DNA of 64,000 nucleotides from Linanthus parryae (taxonomy: Eukaryota; Streptophyta; Magnoliopsida; Ericales; Polemoniaceae): assembly GCA_023055425.1 (NCBI GenBank), contig JALGPY010000003.1, forward strand, positions 56,715,891-56,779,890, read 5' to 3'. Below, one piece after another: positions 11,601 to 21,889 of this stretch. The stretch's first letter is position 1. Each line of letters opens with the position of its first letter. The position numbers and the translations under genes were made by a program. The notes beneath the pieces are model-generated. The model was not told the origin of the DNA, did not search any database, and saw only the letters and a list, made by a program, of their open reading frames with translations.

Positions 11601-13353
11601 CTTATATAGACCTGTCCACGGAACAAATCGAGCAGGACTTCCTTCAAGTGTTTTAGCTCCTCCACACTCTCAAAACCTTCTCCCATGAAAGCAAAAAAAG
11701 GTTTCGTGCCAATATGAGGAGCAAATTTCTTATCGTAAGAGAATGCTTCCATGCTTTTGTAATGCTCGACTCCAACCTCTATAAGATCATAGACGTGGTG
11801 ATCATAAGTTCGGCCCATGACAAGATTATTGGGTCGCTTCTTCGAGTGAGAACCAAACTGCAGTTACAATCATAAGTGACATGTGATGTCATTCACCAAA
11901 ACAAGAAAAAATATTAAGCATCTTCAAAAAGCAGATGCCAACGGCAGAAATAAATGGAAGAAAACATCAGTATTTGTTTCTAGCTAACTATAGCAGACAA
12001 ACCAGATTATAAAGGTCAACCTCATGTACTTCATAAATTGAGGATGACAAAGAGGAATTAGGAGCCTAATAGCAAAGATTTCTTATATGAAAATTGAGAG
12101 CATTGTTTTAAAAAACGGTTCCGGTCGACTTATCGGTCGCCATTTCGTGTAACGGAATCGGCTTGTATCGTAGAGCTTGTAACGGGAATCAGAATTTGAA
12201 TGTGTGAATCTTAAAATATTGCAAAATACTTTTAAGCCATTGTTTTGTATATCAAAGAAATTTATAGTAATTTTAATACTTGTCACAGATAATTCATAAT
12301 ACATAACTATAGAAAGAGAGCTGCTTGGTGGTTGCATTATCCGATTATCATCGCTAACGGAGCATATCGTCCGATTTTCACCGATATATCGGCCACTACG
12401 AATGTGATTCCCATTCACATGCAAAGTATCGGGTGAACCGGACTCAGCCATCTACCAAAAGTTTACAAACACCGCATGGATACCTCCATTTCTCCTCCAT
12501 GATCCATGGAGTATGCTAACTGGACAGAAAACAGAGGACGGTGGTATTTGTTCTCTCCACAAATCTCCCAAACAAAGCCAAAGGCCACCATAAAAATGGA
12601 AGCTGCAGGAGAAGTTTGGTCGGGTAGGCATTGAGTTCTCGGACCCCATCGATGTATAAAATGGAAGATGCGGAAAAAGCAACGGGAGAGAACAGTTGGG
12701 TAGACATAGAGTTAGGCTGCATACATCGACAGAGTTCAAGAACTTTAGCGGGAATTCTTGCTCATCGGGATCAAGATTCTAAACAAGCCCAATTTGAAGT
12801 GAGATGAACTCTGTCAAACGCAGTACGAAAAACAAAATATTCCAAGATTATGTTCATCAAATTCATTATGCTATATTCCAAATACTGATTGCTGTTCTTT
12901 TTTGAAATTATTATAGCATTTTTTTATAAAACCAACTTAACCATAGCAAAGAATTTTATAAAGCAATTGTAAACTAAATCGGTTGATTGCAGACAATCAA
13001 TGACAGTGAGTTAAATTGTATTCTGGGATGAGAATTAGTTACTTTGGGGTTTAGATTCTCATCGGTTTGCATATGTAGAGAGACGAAGTAGATGAGAGAG
13101 AGAGAGTGCAATCTAGAAAACTGTACAGTGAAGTCATTAAAACTCATTTGACTTAAGCTTTGGGTTAACCAATAGTCTTAATGAGGGGTAAAACTGGTAT
13201 GGGAAGCAAATGAAATAGTGTAAGATAAGCTCATTTTTTCTTATCTGAAAGATTGCATGCCTCTTCTGTTCTAATAACTCTGTTGTACTGACAACTACGA
13301 CGAACTGACTTCCATTAAAACTCATCAGTTTGCATATGTAGAGAGACGAAGTA

Positions 13354-13387
<34 letters not shown>

Positions 13388-14534
13388 CAATCTAGAAAAC
13401 TGTACACTGAAGTCATTAAAACTCATTTGACTTAAGCTTTGGGTTAACCAATAGTCTTAATGAGGGGTAAAACTGGTATGAGAAGCAAATGAAATAGTGT
13501 AAGATAAGCTCATTTTTTCTTATCTGAAAGATTACATGCCTCTTCTGTTCTTGTACTGACAACTACGAGGAACTGACTTCCATTATCGACACAAAATTGT
13601 CACAAATTTCAAACTAGCAGCAAAGAATGGCAACAAAGCCAACATTCGACTACAGATAAGCAGAATAAAAAGGATGTGAAAAAGTTCATTCCAATCTGAA
13701 ATTCTCGAACAAAGAAGGTGATAGTTGTTGAGTATTTAGGGAGTCTCACATAGATGCCTCGTGCTTACTTCCTATACGGGACAGTAAAAAACACTACTCT
13801 TCACCAACCAGCTAGTCAGTGAACATATACAGCATGGCCCCAAGCGACATTTAGCGAACTCTCGATTCTCTCCCCCTCCTAATTTTGGCATTGGCAGTTC
13901 TCGTCTTTCATTGTCAAGGACGAGACAAGCATAAAGGAATCTTGATTTAGAGATATAAACTATTCAAGTCGCCACACTGACTCATCAAAGATAAATGCAA
14001 TTAAGATTCCCTACGTGTATCATTCAGTATATTTGATCATCTTTAATATCTCGAAGTTTTGAGCTAGTGGTGGAATATGCGGATTTCTTACTGATTTCCT
14101 GGTCTAAGATAATGAGTGGGAACTGGAGTTATCATAGAAAGCATAAACTAGACTTTTACTAGTACACAGTTTCTAAATAACTGAAAGTTCCCACTCCTAA
14201 AAATCACTGTGACACATTAATACATTATGTTTGTAAGATTCAATATTTCATGAGAACATAATGCACACGTGACATTAATTATGGAAACAACTGATAATGA
14301 CAGTGTAAAGCTGTTAAAAGCCAATACGAGAGACAAAAAGGTGCGAACAAAACACTGACATTAGTAATTGATACCAACAAGGAACGTTCGTATAGGCAAC
14401 TAGTGGTTCAGCATTAGAGAAAACAATTGCAGGCTACTAACATGAAAAGCCGAAGGTTTGCATATGTACATTTATTTAAAAGTGTGTGTGCGCGCGGATC
14501 CGAGAGAGAGAATGAGCGAGTACGCGCTCGCGCG

Positions 14535-14583
<49 letters not shown>

Positions 14584-14962
14584 GTTAACTTACGACAAAG
14601 AGACTACAATCGGTTTTGAGAGAATAGAACTCCAAAGATGCTTCACCTCCACTCTCAAATGGCTTGACTTTGTCATTTTTTCGGGAATATTTAACTGAAT
14701 CATCCCTCTTAAGATGATAGATATCAGTCAATATGGCATTCAGCACATTGCTTGTTTTCGTACCATGAAGAATTAAGGTTTTCTTCCCATTTTCGACCTG
14801 CCAAAAACAATTTGATCAAAATCCCTGGCGTGAAAATAGAAAACAGATGAAATTAGCAGCTGCTTCTCCAATACTGAGGACAGAAAAACTTACAAGTTTA
14901 GGAGCACGCTTGTGCACTTCACGCCTTGCTCTTCCAGTCTTCGGGGTTTTTATCTGACTCAT
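8693..14962 (-). CDS. RPF2: Ribosome production factor 2 homolog (Brix domain), six coding exons
   Basis: RPF2 works with RRS1 to bring the 5S RNP (5S rRNA, uL18, uL5) into nucleolar pre-60S particles. Coding exons on minus: 14962-14894, 14797-14594, 11857-11612, 11501-11259, 11169-11104, 8803-8693. All introns are GT...AG, all junctions fall in frame, and the total is 312 codons, close to the usual plant length. Residues 1-23 are a basic start (MSQIKTPKTGRARREVHKR). The Brix domain covers roughly residues 30-245, with NNLVMGRTYDHHVYDLIEVG at the start of exon 3 of the mature order, FRGQ closing that exon, and PRMELVEVGPSMDL in the next, the family signature. The C-terminus is Lys/Arg-rich (KRERREAKGLKSEAKKQ). 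The start is the first ATG after the leader intron. Nothing in the frame is broken, so it is probably functional. Confidence 0.93.
9418..9799 (-). pseudogene. Duplicated copy of RPF2 exon 6 and flanking intron
   Basis: The segment matches 10915-11169, which holds the working exon 6. The exon copy (9799-9737, minus) keeps the donor (CAG|GTTAG) and an open 21-codon frame, with changes in three codons relative to the working exon (I to T twice, Y to H). Its own acceptor and first codon are replaced by the end of the TIR element at 9801, which happens to give ...TAATAAG directly before AAA AAT GTC. If that AG were used, the exon would be included in frame. The pyrimidine-poor upstream sequence argues against strong splicing. 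The 11104-11169 copy looks like the functional one. Confidence 0.75.
9801..10904. mobile_element. Non-autonomous TIR DNA transposon in last intron of RPF2
   Basis: The ends form terminal inverted repeats of about 100-110 bases: left TTATTACCCCACCCCTAGTT and, reading inward from the right end, TTATTATCACCCACCCCCAG, both followed by TTTACTG(T/C)AAGTGTCACATTCC. The 1.1-kb interior is rich in CCACC/CCAAC and encodes nothing recognisable. The long TIRs suggest a Mutator-like element. No short target duplication was found; instead the element is flanked by the two copies of the RPF2 exon 6 segment. Confidence 0.7.
13058..13585 (+). repeat. 263-bp tandem duplication with (GA)n tract
   Basis: Copy 1 (13058-13320) and copy 2 (13321-13585) both begin CTCATC(G/A)GTTTGCATATG and run through ATGAGGGGTAAAACTGGTAT to GAACTGACTTCCATTA. 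They differ by few substitutions, by a GA-tract expansion in copy 2, and by loss of about 13 bases near 13553, so the duplication is fairly recent. Confidence 0.85.
14524..14580 (+). repeat. Compound microsatellite (CG)n(GA)n
   Basis: About 24 bases of CG alternation (roughly 14527-14550) run straight into about 30 bases of GA. A long CG dinucleotide run is unusual in methylated plant DNA and has Z-DNA potential. It sits just inside intron 3, some 14 bases from the exon donor at 14593. Confidence 0.85.
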
Positions 14963-15530
14963 GACTCTGCAAAAAAAGAAATAAAAACAAAGTAGATTAA
15001 TTCAGAACACAATAAAACCGTTAGCTACTACATGAGAAGATATGGCACCAGCATGCGTTGGCAAATAGCCTACTATGCACAAAAAATTGACAGCACATAC
15101 CTCTTTATAATTTAAATAAATTACTAGAGTACATTTATAGAGACCCAGAAGCTCTTGAATAACAACTAAAACACTACAAAGTTCTTAACAGCGAAGTAAA
15201 TTTCATACAAAATACAACAAGCTATGGGGCAGGATTATAAACAAATGAATTTGAAAATGAGTAATATACTGGCATGTAACCTAGAAAGCAGATCATACAA
15301 GCTCGTGGTAAGGGAAGAAGCATGTGAAACCCCATCTTCAAATTTTGATCCAAGTCAATTAACTTTTCAAATTGCAATTATGAGCTGTGTAGGCATAAAT
15401 TTCTTGATACCACCTCACAACATTCATTCAGTCAAACCATGTAGACTATTGACGAGTTCCTATCCTTACAAAACAAAGGGCCCTTTTGATTTCGAAAGAG
15501 AGTAAGAAGAACATAAACGTCAAGTAGTCA

Positions 15531-15699
15531 GGGGCCCTGTTTGGATAACGTGGGCATTAGTTCTCTTGAAACTGAAAACCAATGTGATTACATAAGTTCT
15601 TTTATTTTAGTTTATTCAGAAAACCAGTTTTTCTCAGTTTGCATGAGCATAAAAAGTTTTTACAAAAAAACTGAAAAAACACCCAATCCAAACACCCCC
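15531..15699. mobile_element. MITE in RPF2 leader intron
   Basis: The 169-bp segment begins GGGGCCCTGTTTGGAT and ends ATCCAAACACCCCC, giving imperfect terminal inverted repeats of about 14 bases. The TGTTTGGAT/ATCCAAACA ends are typical of short hAT- or PIF-like MITEs in plants. No clear target duplication was seen, so the superfamily is not assigned. Confidence 0.6.
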
Positions 15700-16350
15700 A
15701 AAACAGTATCCTTCAGGGGTCATAGTTTAGTGGTACTAGTTTGGCTTCAAAGTCGTGGTTCAGGTTTTATTCGAACTTATTAGCATTCATTTTGTTTTGC
15801 CCAAAATGAAATGACCACGGCACATTGTCTGAGGTAAATAGTTATCAGAAATCTTTTGCCCCGAAACATTGGGAAAAGCAACATTATGCACAATGAAATG
15901 CATCACCTGGAGTAAATACAACAACGATGGGTGCTAGTTTTAAGAGAGTGAGACAATCAGTAGAGTTTCATGGTTGTCGAAAACACAGTCCAGGTCACAG
16001 GATTGTACATTCAGTTAATCACAATCTGGTAGGAGATCCTGTAGTATCTACAATCCTACTGACTAGGCTAACCAATATTTAGGGCCAGTTTGGGAATTTT
16101 GGCAGACCGACATTTAGGGCCAACCTCCAGCAAGCCTAAGTCATATTTCGTTGATTTGCTAAATTAAACACAATGATTGAATTTACTTAGAATTGTTTCC
16201 CAGTCATATATATAACGTTTTGACGATTTCTAACTCTATTCCACCATATGTAACCCGGGGATAAACAGAGGAGAGCAAGAACATCCTAAATCAAAGAGCC
16301 AAAATGAGGCCCAACGAAACATTCATGAGAGAGACGAACAAGAGATGTAC

Positions 16351-16510
16351 CTGTTTTACTCCGGCGTGTATAAGGAAGCTCCGGCACCGTCGATTTCAGT
16401 GGGTTCTTCGAAAAGGAGGCAACGGCTGAATGAATCGGCGAACTCCGGAGGCTTGGAGTTCTCTCTCTCTGACTAGGGTTTTGGCTTCGCCGTTTCAGGG
16501 TTTATGAGGA
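16351..16510 (-). other. RPF2: RPF2 5' untranslated exon (5' end approximate)
   Basis: On minus, the exon ends AAAACAG with donor GTACAT just beyond (exon end 16351). The matching acceptor is CTTTTTTTGCAG at 14967, four bases before the ATG, making a 1.4-kb leader intron (14967-16350). The exon contains CT/GA-rich sequence (16461-16470). The transcription start is not directly visible; about 16500 is a guess from where the GC-rich leader gives way to AT-rich DNA. Confidence 0.65.
16474..16481 (-). promoter_or_regulatory. Telo-box (AAACCCTA) at RPF2 5' end
   Basis: Minus-strand AAACCCTA sits in the predicted leader/proximal promoter of RPF2. A near match (AAACCCTG) lies about 23 bases upstream. 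Telo-boxes are enriched near the start of plant genes for ribosomal proteins and ribosome biogenesis, which fits this gene. Whether it is used here is inference. Confidence 0.6.
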
Positions 16511-16559
16511 GAGCATAAGCGATTTTGTACTTTCCGAATTTAAATTTGTGCCCTCCAGG

Positions 16560-17400
16560 TTAGGTTTTATTATCAAAAGTGCATTGAATTTTGATGAAAC
16601 TATCACTTTGTACCAAAGATTCTAAAACCGGACCTGTCATTAAACCGGTGAGGCATTGGGTTGTGGTTCAACCGCCTGGACCGATGATTCAACCGGTTGA
16701 ACTGCATATTTTTTTTAAAATATATAATAATATTTTTTATATAAGTATGTAATAAATTTAGTTAAAATAAAGAACGGATACTTAAATGTGACCAACAAAT
16801 TCATCAAATTACATATATATATATATAAAGTTATGAAAACAATGATTAAAAAAATTAAGATTTGATTAATTGACACAAAACATTGTAATATAGGGTCGTT
16901 TTATCTTTCGAAATTACGAGTTTATTTTTTATTGAAAGAGTCTAGAATATGAACTAATTTGCATTTTAATCTCCATACTATTATTGTTAAAAGAGAAAAT
17001 AAGACTCTCTAATAAAAAAGATAAAGAAAATATGTAACAAGAAATGTAAAAAAATTAAAAATGATCCGGAATTTTTTTGATATGTATAGAAAATGAAATA
17101 GTCAATGACACAAATGTGTTGTTGGTCAAGCGGAGATGTAGCTTACTTTCACTCATTTGGATTGAGTTTGATTCTCTCACTAGGCGCATGATACCGGCCA
17201 ATTTTCACCTGACCGGTTCGCCGGTGTACCATGGAACCGGCCGGTTTTTACCAGGTTTGACATGTTTATTCATCGGTCGGGTCTTTCAAACTATGCTTTG
17301 TACCAACCTTTATGCTTATTATTGTAATGAATTTTGATGACTCATTATTGTAATGAATTTTGATGACTTATTATTGTCAGCCAGTTTCTTTCACGTTGGT
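16560..17400. other. AT-rich DNA bounded by ACCGGTT-rich ends; possible old DNA transposon
   Basis: An AT-rich core is flanked by two CCGG-rich stretches (16625-16705 and 17190-17285) with ACCGG/CCGGT motifs in opposite orientation, suggesting degraded terminal inverted repeats. A 27-bp direct repeat (ATTGTAATGAATTTTGATGA) lies at about 17321-17375. No coding sequence is recognisable. A similar ACCGG-type stretch occurs at 21990-22310. Confidence 0.35.
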
Positions 17401-19560
17401 GGTGAATGGTAAGTCTGGAGATTTCATTAATTCAATAGAGGAATCAAGGAAGGTGATCTTCTCTCACCGATGTCTTTTGTCTTATATGCTGAAGGTATTT
17501 CATCTCTCTTGCAACACTTTGAAAATGCAGGGTGGATAAAAGGAGTTAAAGTTGCAAGGAAGTGCCCTTTAGTGAGTCGCCTGCCTTTTGCAAATGACTC
17601 CATATTATTTTTTAATGCAACCATGACATATTATAGTGCTGTGAATGTACTGTTACTGCTTTATGTAAAAAGCCTCGTGCCAGGCAGTTTATAGGGAAAA
17701 ATTGCATTCAGTCCCAACACAAGTGGTCTTCTAAAGAATTACATCCAGTTCTATCCGGGGATTAGTTAAAACTTTCAAGACATCAAATACTTGTTCTTCC
17801 CTCTTTGGTAGGGGAATCTAAGACTCAAGTTTTGAGTTTGTGAAGGATAATGTAAAGAGCAGGATCTCTTCTTGGAAGGCAATGTTTCTTAATCCAGCTG
17901 GCAAAGAAGTACTGATCAAATCAACTCTTGCAGCACTTCCAACATATGTCATGCCAAACTTCTTGTTCCCTAAACAATCATGTGTGGAAATCACCAAGTT
18001 AATGCATGCATCTTGGTGGGATGATAACAAAATGATTAGAAACAAGTGCATTGGATAAACCGGAACTATCTTTGTAAAGACAAAACGGAAGGAGGGTTAG
18101 GTTTCAAAAATCATCGGCGCTATAATCTTACCTTGCTTGCCAAGCAAGCCTTTAGGCTATTAATGGCTCTCCTTCCCTTTTTAAGTCTTTCTTTAAAGGG
18201 GAATATTTCAGTGACACATCATTTTGCCAAGTGAAGCCAATGATTGACAGCTCTTGATAATGGCCAGAAAGTTAGGATCTTGGAAGATTATTGGATGCCA
18301 AGAGAAGATATGCTCAAAATATCTACTAAGAGACCTGCTAATTGCAATTTAGAATGGGTTGGGAATTGATTGATCATAAAAATAGAAGGTGGAGAAGTGA
18401 TATTGTGGACAGCTTGTTTGATGCTGATGATGCTAAAGCCATTCTGTCCATCCCAGTTGCCGATATTCATTGTGAAGATAAGAGGACATGGGCTAGTGAT
18501 GGGGTGTGTAGTGTTAAGTCTGCATACAAGGTGGATGAAAATGCAAATTCTAGAAGTGGAGGGCCCTCTACAAGTAAATTATCTATTTGGAGGAAGTTGT
18601 GGAAAGTTCAGATACAACCAAAGATAAAACATTTTTTTCTAGAAAATTCTTAGTGATTATTTTCCTATTAATGATGCACTTTATGCTAAAAGGGTTATAA
18701 GTGACACTATTTGCAAGATGTGTGGTGAAGAAGTTGATAATGCTACTCATCTTTTTACAAGATGCAGTTTTGCAAAATTGGTGTGAAAAGTTTCTCCTCT
18801 AAGGTTGCAATTAGATGAAGTCGTTTTCTCCTGCATGATGGATTTTTGGGAATTTGTAGTGAACTTGGCAAGATCCTCTGAATGTGGAAATTTAATTTTG
18901 GGAATGTGTTTGTGCTGACATGCGTGGAAGGCCAGAAATGACTGTTTTTTTTTCAAAATATCAAATGGCTTCCCATTCCTGTTGTTGAGAAAGCCACAAC
19001 AGCACAAAACGAGTTTCTAATTGCTTGTGAAGAGGATGGAGGCTTCAAGGTAGTGCATCCACCGGTTGAGCTGGTGCTGGAAAATGACACATGTGTTGCT
19101 ACAGATGCTGCAGTTGGTAAGAGCATAATCTGGGGGGGAGGTTGCAGCTGTTGAGCTCAATGATGAATGCATGATGGTCAAATGCTCCCAAAGAATAGTT
19201 TATGGTATAACTGATGCTACTGTATTGGAATGTATTGTTGTAAGAGAGGCTCTGTTATGGCACTTGAAGGAAAATAACAGTATGTGGATGTCATCTCTGA
19301 TAGTCAAATGGTGGTGATAAACTGCCTCAACAATCACAACACAAGCATATATGAGGTACATTAGTGCAATTGTGGATGATTGTTTAAGTTTAGCTACTCT
19401 TTTTATTTATTGTAAGTTTCATTTTAGGCCTAGAACTTGGAATTCCAATTATCATGCATGTTTTAGATAGGAATGCTCTGAGTTTGGGCTATTGATTTGT
19501 TCAAATCATTTGGATGTGCTCCTGATTGTATTGTATTTGGCCGATATGGCTATTCTTATA
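17400..19560 (+). mobile_element. L1-type LINE remnant (C-terminal RT, zinc-binding region, RNase H)
   Basis: Three decayed coding pieces appear in the order of a plant L1 ORF2. At 17470-17650 there is RT sequence with LYAEGISSLL and the catalytic-strand region, where the normal F-A-D-D reads F-A-N-D. At 17840-18170 there is RT C-terminal sequence with AGKEVLIKS, ALPTYVM and EGGLGFKNHRRYNL. At 18342-18650 there is the zf-RVT region (KIKHFF near its end). A weak RNase H-like segment follows (19140-19460, ending near WNSNYHA). Stops and frameshifts separate all pieces and the 5' half is absent. It is inactive. Confidence 0.85.
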
Positions 19561-20069
19561 ATGAATGAAAGCTAAAGAGTTCTTATACCCTACAACTTAA
19601 TACATCAAGTAACTTAGTTGTTATTTGAGATGTGGTCCCAAAAATAATTTAAAAAAAAAAGCTAATTCTCATTTTACCCCTCCCGCATGCATACATTACT
19701 TCTCTCTCTCACTCTACAAACACCCGATGTTTTTACCAAACAAATTACGAATTCATAAACCTACCTTACCCAGTCTTATAGTTGTCAAAGCACATGTCAC
19801 TTTCACAACTGAATTCATCTTCCTTGTTCCGCTCTCTCTCTCTCTCTAAAATATTTGTGTTTCCTCCATTATAGGCTTTGGTTAAAATTGTTGAGTTTTG
19901 TTGCAACACAAAAGAAAGGTAAAGAGTTGCTACAGCTTTGAAGTTCGTCACATTAGCTGTTTTTTTTTCGAACTATTTTAGCCCACGTTGTTCATTATTT
20001 TTGGCCAAATCTTTTTTTCATCATGTTCGTGGGCATATTCTTGTAGTTCCCTCTCAACAGCCAAGATTT

Positions 20070-20960
20070 CATATTTTTTTTTGTCAGTTTAGGAGTCACA
20101 TTTGTCATTTTTGAAGACCTGATAAATGAGATTCATCATAGGCTCGACAAAAACTATAATAAAAAATCTGTGACTTAGCACATACGTCAACTCCATCATT
20201 AGTTTGTCATTTTAATGACAAAATTGATGAGTGAAGTTCTCACAAATTCTCTAGAAACTATATTGACGAATCTCACTCATCAGCTTCGTTATTTAAATGA
20301 CGAACCAATGATGAGCTGACGAACCTCACTCATCCAGAAGCTAATGAGTGATGAGCTGACGAACCTCACTCATCCAGAAGCTAATGAGTGTGGTTCTTCA
20401 CAAATTCGTCAATATAGTGTCTGACGAATGTGTGAAGAAATTCATTCATCAGCTTCGCCATTTACATGATGAACTAATGGTGGAGCTGATGAAACACACC
20501 CATTAGGAAGCTGATGAGTGAGGTTCGTCACATATTCATCAATATAATGTATGACGGATATGTGAAGAACTTCATTCATTAGCTTCATCTTTTGAATGAC
20601 GAACTAATGTTGGAGTTGACGAATGTGGTTAGTCACAAATTTGTCAGACACTATATTGACGAATTTGTGACAAACCCTAAAACCTATACTTACAACTCTA
20701 TTTACGAATTCATGTTCTAGATGACGAATGAGATCATAAGCTGACGAAAACAAGTGTAAACCTAAACCCTAAAACCTAAACTTGACAAACCAATGTGTTT
20801 AGATGACGAATGAGACCATAAGTTGACGAAATAAAGTGTAAAACAACAACATAAACTTGACGAATCCATGTGTCTGGATGACGAATGAGACCATAAGTTG
20901 ACGCAAAGAAGTGTAAACCCTGTACTTTCACCTCTTTGCACTCAATTCTTATGATTGGCT
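20070..20960. repeat. Region of dispersed TGACGAA/TTCGTCA repeats
   Basis: TGACGAA and its relatives recur many times in both orientations. They include two adjacent exact 40-bp copies beginning GATGAGCTGACGAACCTCAC (20310-20349 and 20350-20389) and a further set around ATGACGAATGAGA(C/T)CATAAG (about 20720, 20810 and 20880). Dense short subterminal repeats are typical of large DNA transposons. The position directly upstream of a MULE transposase fragment suggests it is the subterminal region of that element, but the outer terminus was not identified. Confidence 0.5.
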
Positions 20961-21132
20961 ATTATCATTTTACAGAAATGGTGAAAATTTGAGAATCCTA
21001 GATGTGTTGATTGGTTCATGGGCGTTTTTTGAGGGTAGCCACAAGTAGTTTGGTGAACGAATGAAGACTATGTGGTTTGCTCTATATGAAGGCACTATGT
21101 TAATAACATTGAAAGAATAAATTGCTACTAGA

Positions 21133-21880
21133 ATGGTGGATGACTATGACGGGAACAGGAAGATAATGTTACATGTACAATACAATGGCATATTCCCGCC
21201 AATGGTTATTCATTGTGATATTCATGTGACCAACTCTTTTGACATTTCAGATTCCCAGGAATTTGTGAAGATGTTTGTAACTATGAAAGAAGTAGAAAAA
21301 GAGCTTCATATACCTTGCATTACAAGTATCCCGAAAGAAAACCACATTTGTCAAGTAGAAGTGCGTCACGACAATCCAATTGTGCAGTCTCCACCAGAGT
21401 CTCCATATAGGTTTACCCTCGAGTATTTTATTTGATATCAAATTGTTGATCAACGTGAAAGGGAAAATTATTCTGTAAGGGATGACTATAACATGATCGA
21501 CAATGGAGACATAGGTAACAATGTTGATGAGGGAACCATGTGCCACTCCAACCTTCTAGTGACGACTGTACCCGGAGAGCATGCTATATTCGAGACCGAT
21601 ATCGGTATTGTGGGTAGCCACCAGAGGCTGGACGGTCTTCCTCTCAAAACAAGAATGATGTTTGATCATCCTAATAAGCTGATTAATGTCGTTAGAGAAG
21701 CAGCAATCACTCGCCATTGGCAGCACACCATTAATGGGAGAGAAGTTGTACATGTAATACTTAAGTGCAAGGATGAGAATATCCCATGGTGGGTCGGGGC
21801 TTAAAAGAAAGTAGAGGCTATTTTCTACGTGATGAAGAAGTACGAGTGCACACACACTTGCACTGCAAGAACAATTGACC
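21133..21880 (+). pseudogene. MuDR-type transposase, N-terminal fragment, broken
   Basis: One reading frame, interrupted by in-frame stops at about 21433 and 21802, resembles the N-terminus of Mutator transposases. An acidic leader is followed by a DBD_Tnp_Mut-like region (LKTRMMFDHPNKLINVVREA, a His/Arg-rich stretch, then VILKCKDENIPWW in place of C-x-x-x-x-C-P-W) and by YECTHTCTA, matching the H-T-C motif after that domain. The catalytic DDE domain is missing: unrelated sequence begins near 21890. It is inactive. Confidence 0.65.
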
Positions 21881-21889
21881 TCAAGCACT

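Larger units (their letters stand above)
11858..14593 (-). other. RPF2 intron 3 (2.7 kb) with repeats
   Basis: The large intron carries a divergent TCGG/CCGA-containing stretch (12105-12450), possibly an old transposon, a 263-bp tandem duplication (13058-13585) and a (CG)n(GA)n microsatellite (14524-14580). ORFs such as the one at 12452-12739 have no recognisable domain. No host exon is missing from the protein, so nothing coding is expected. Confidence 0.6.

Noticed and set aside
12452..12739. 95-codon ORF in RPF2 intron 3
   Set aside because: No recognisable domain and not needed for the complete RPF2 protein.
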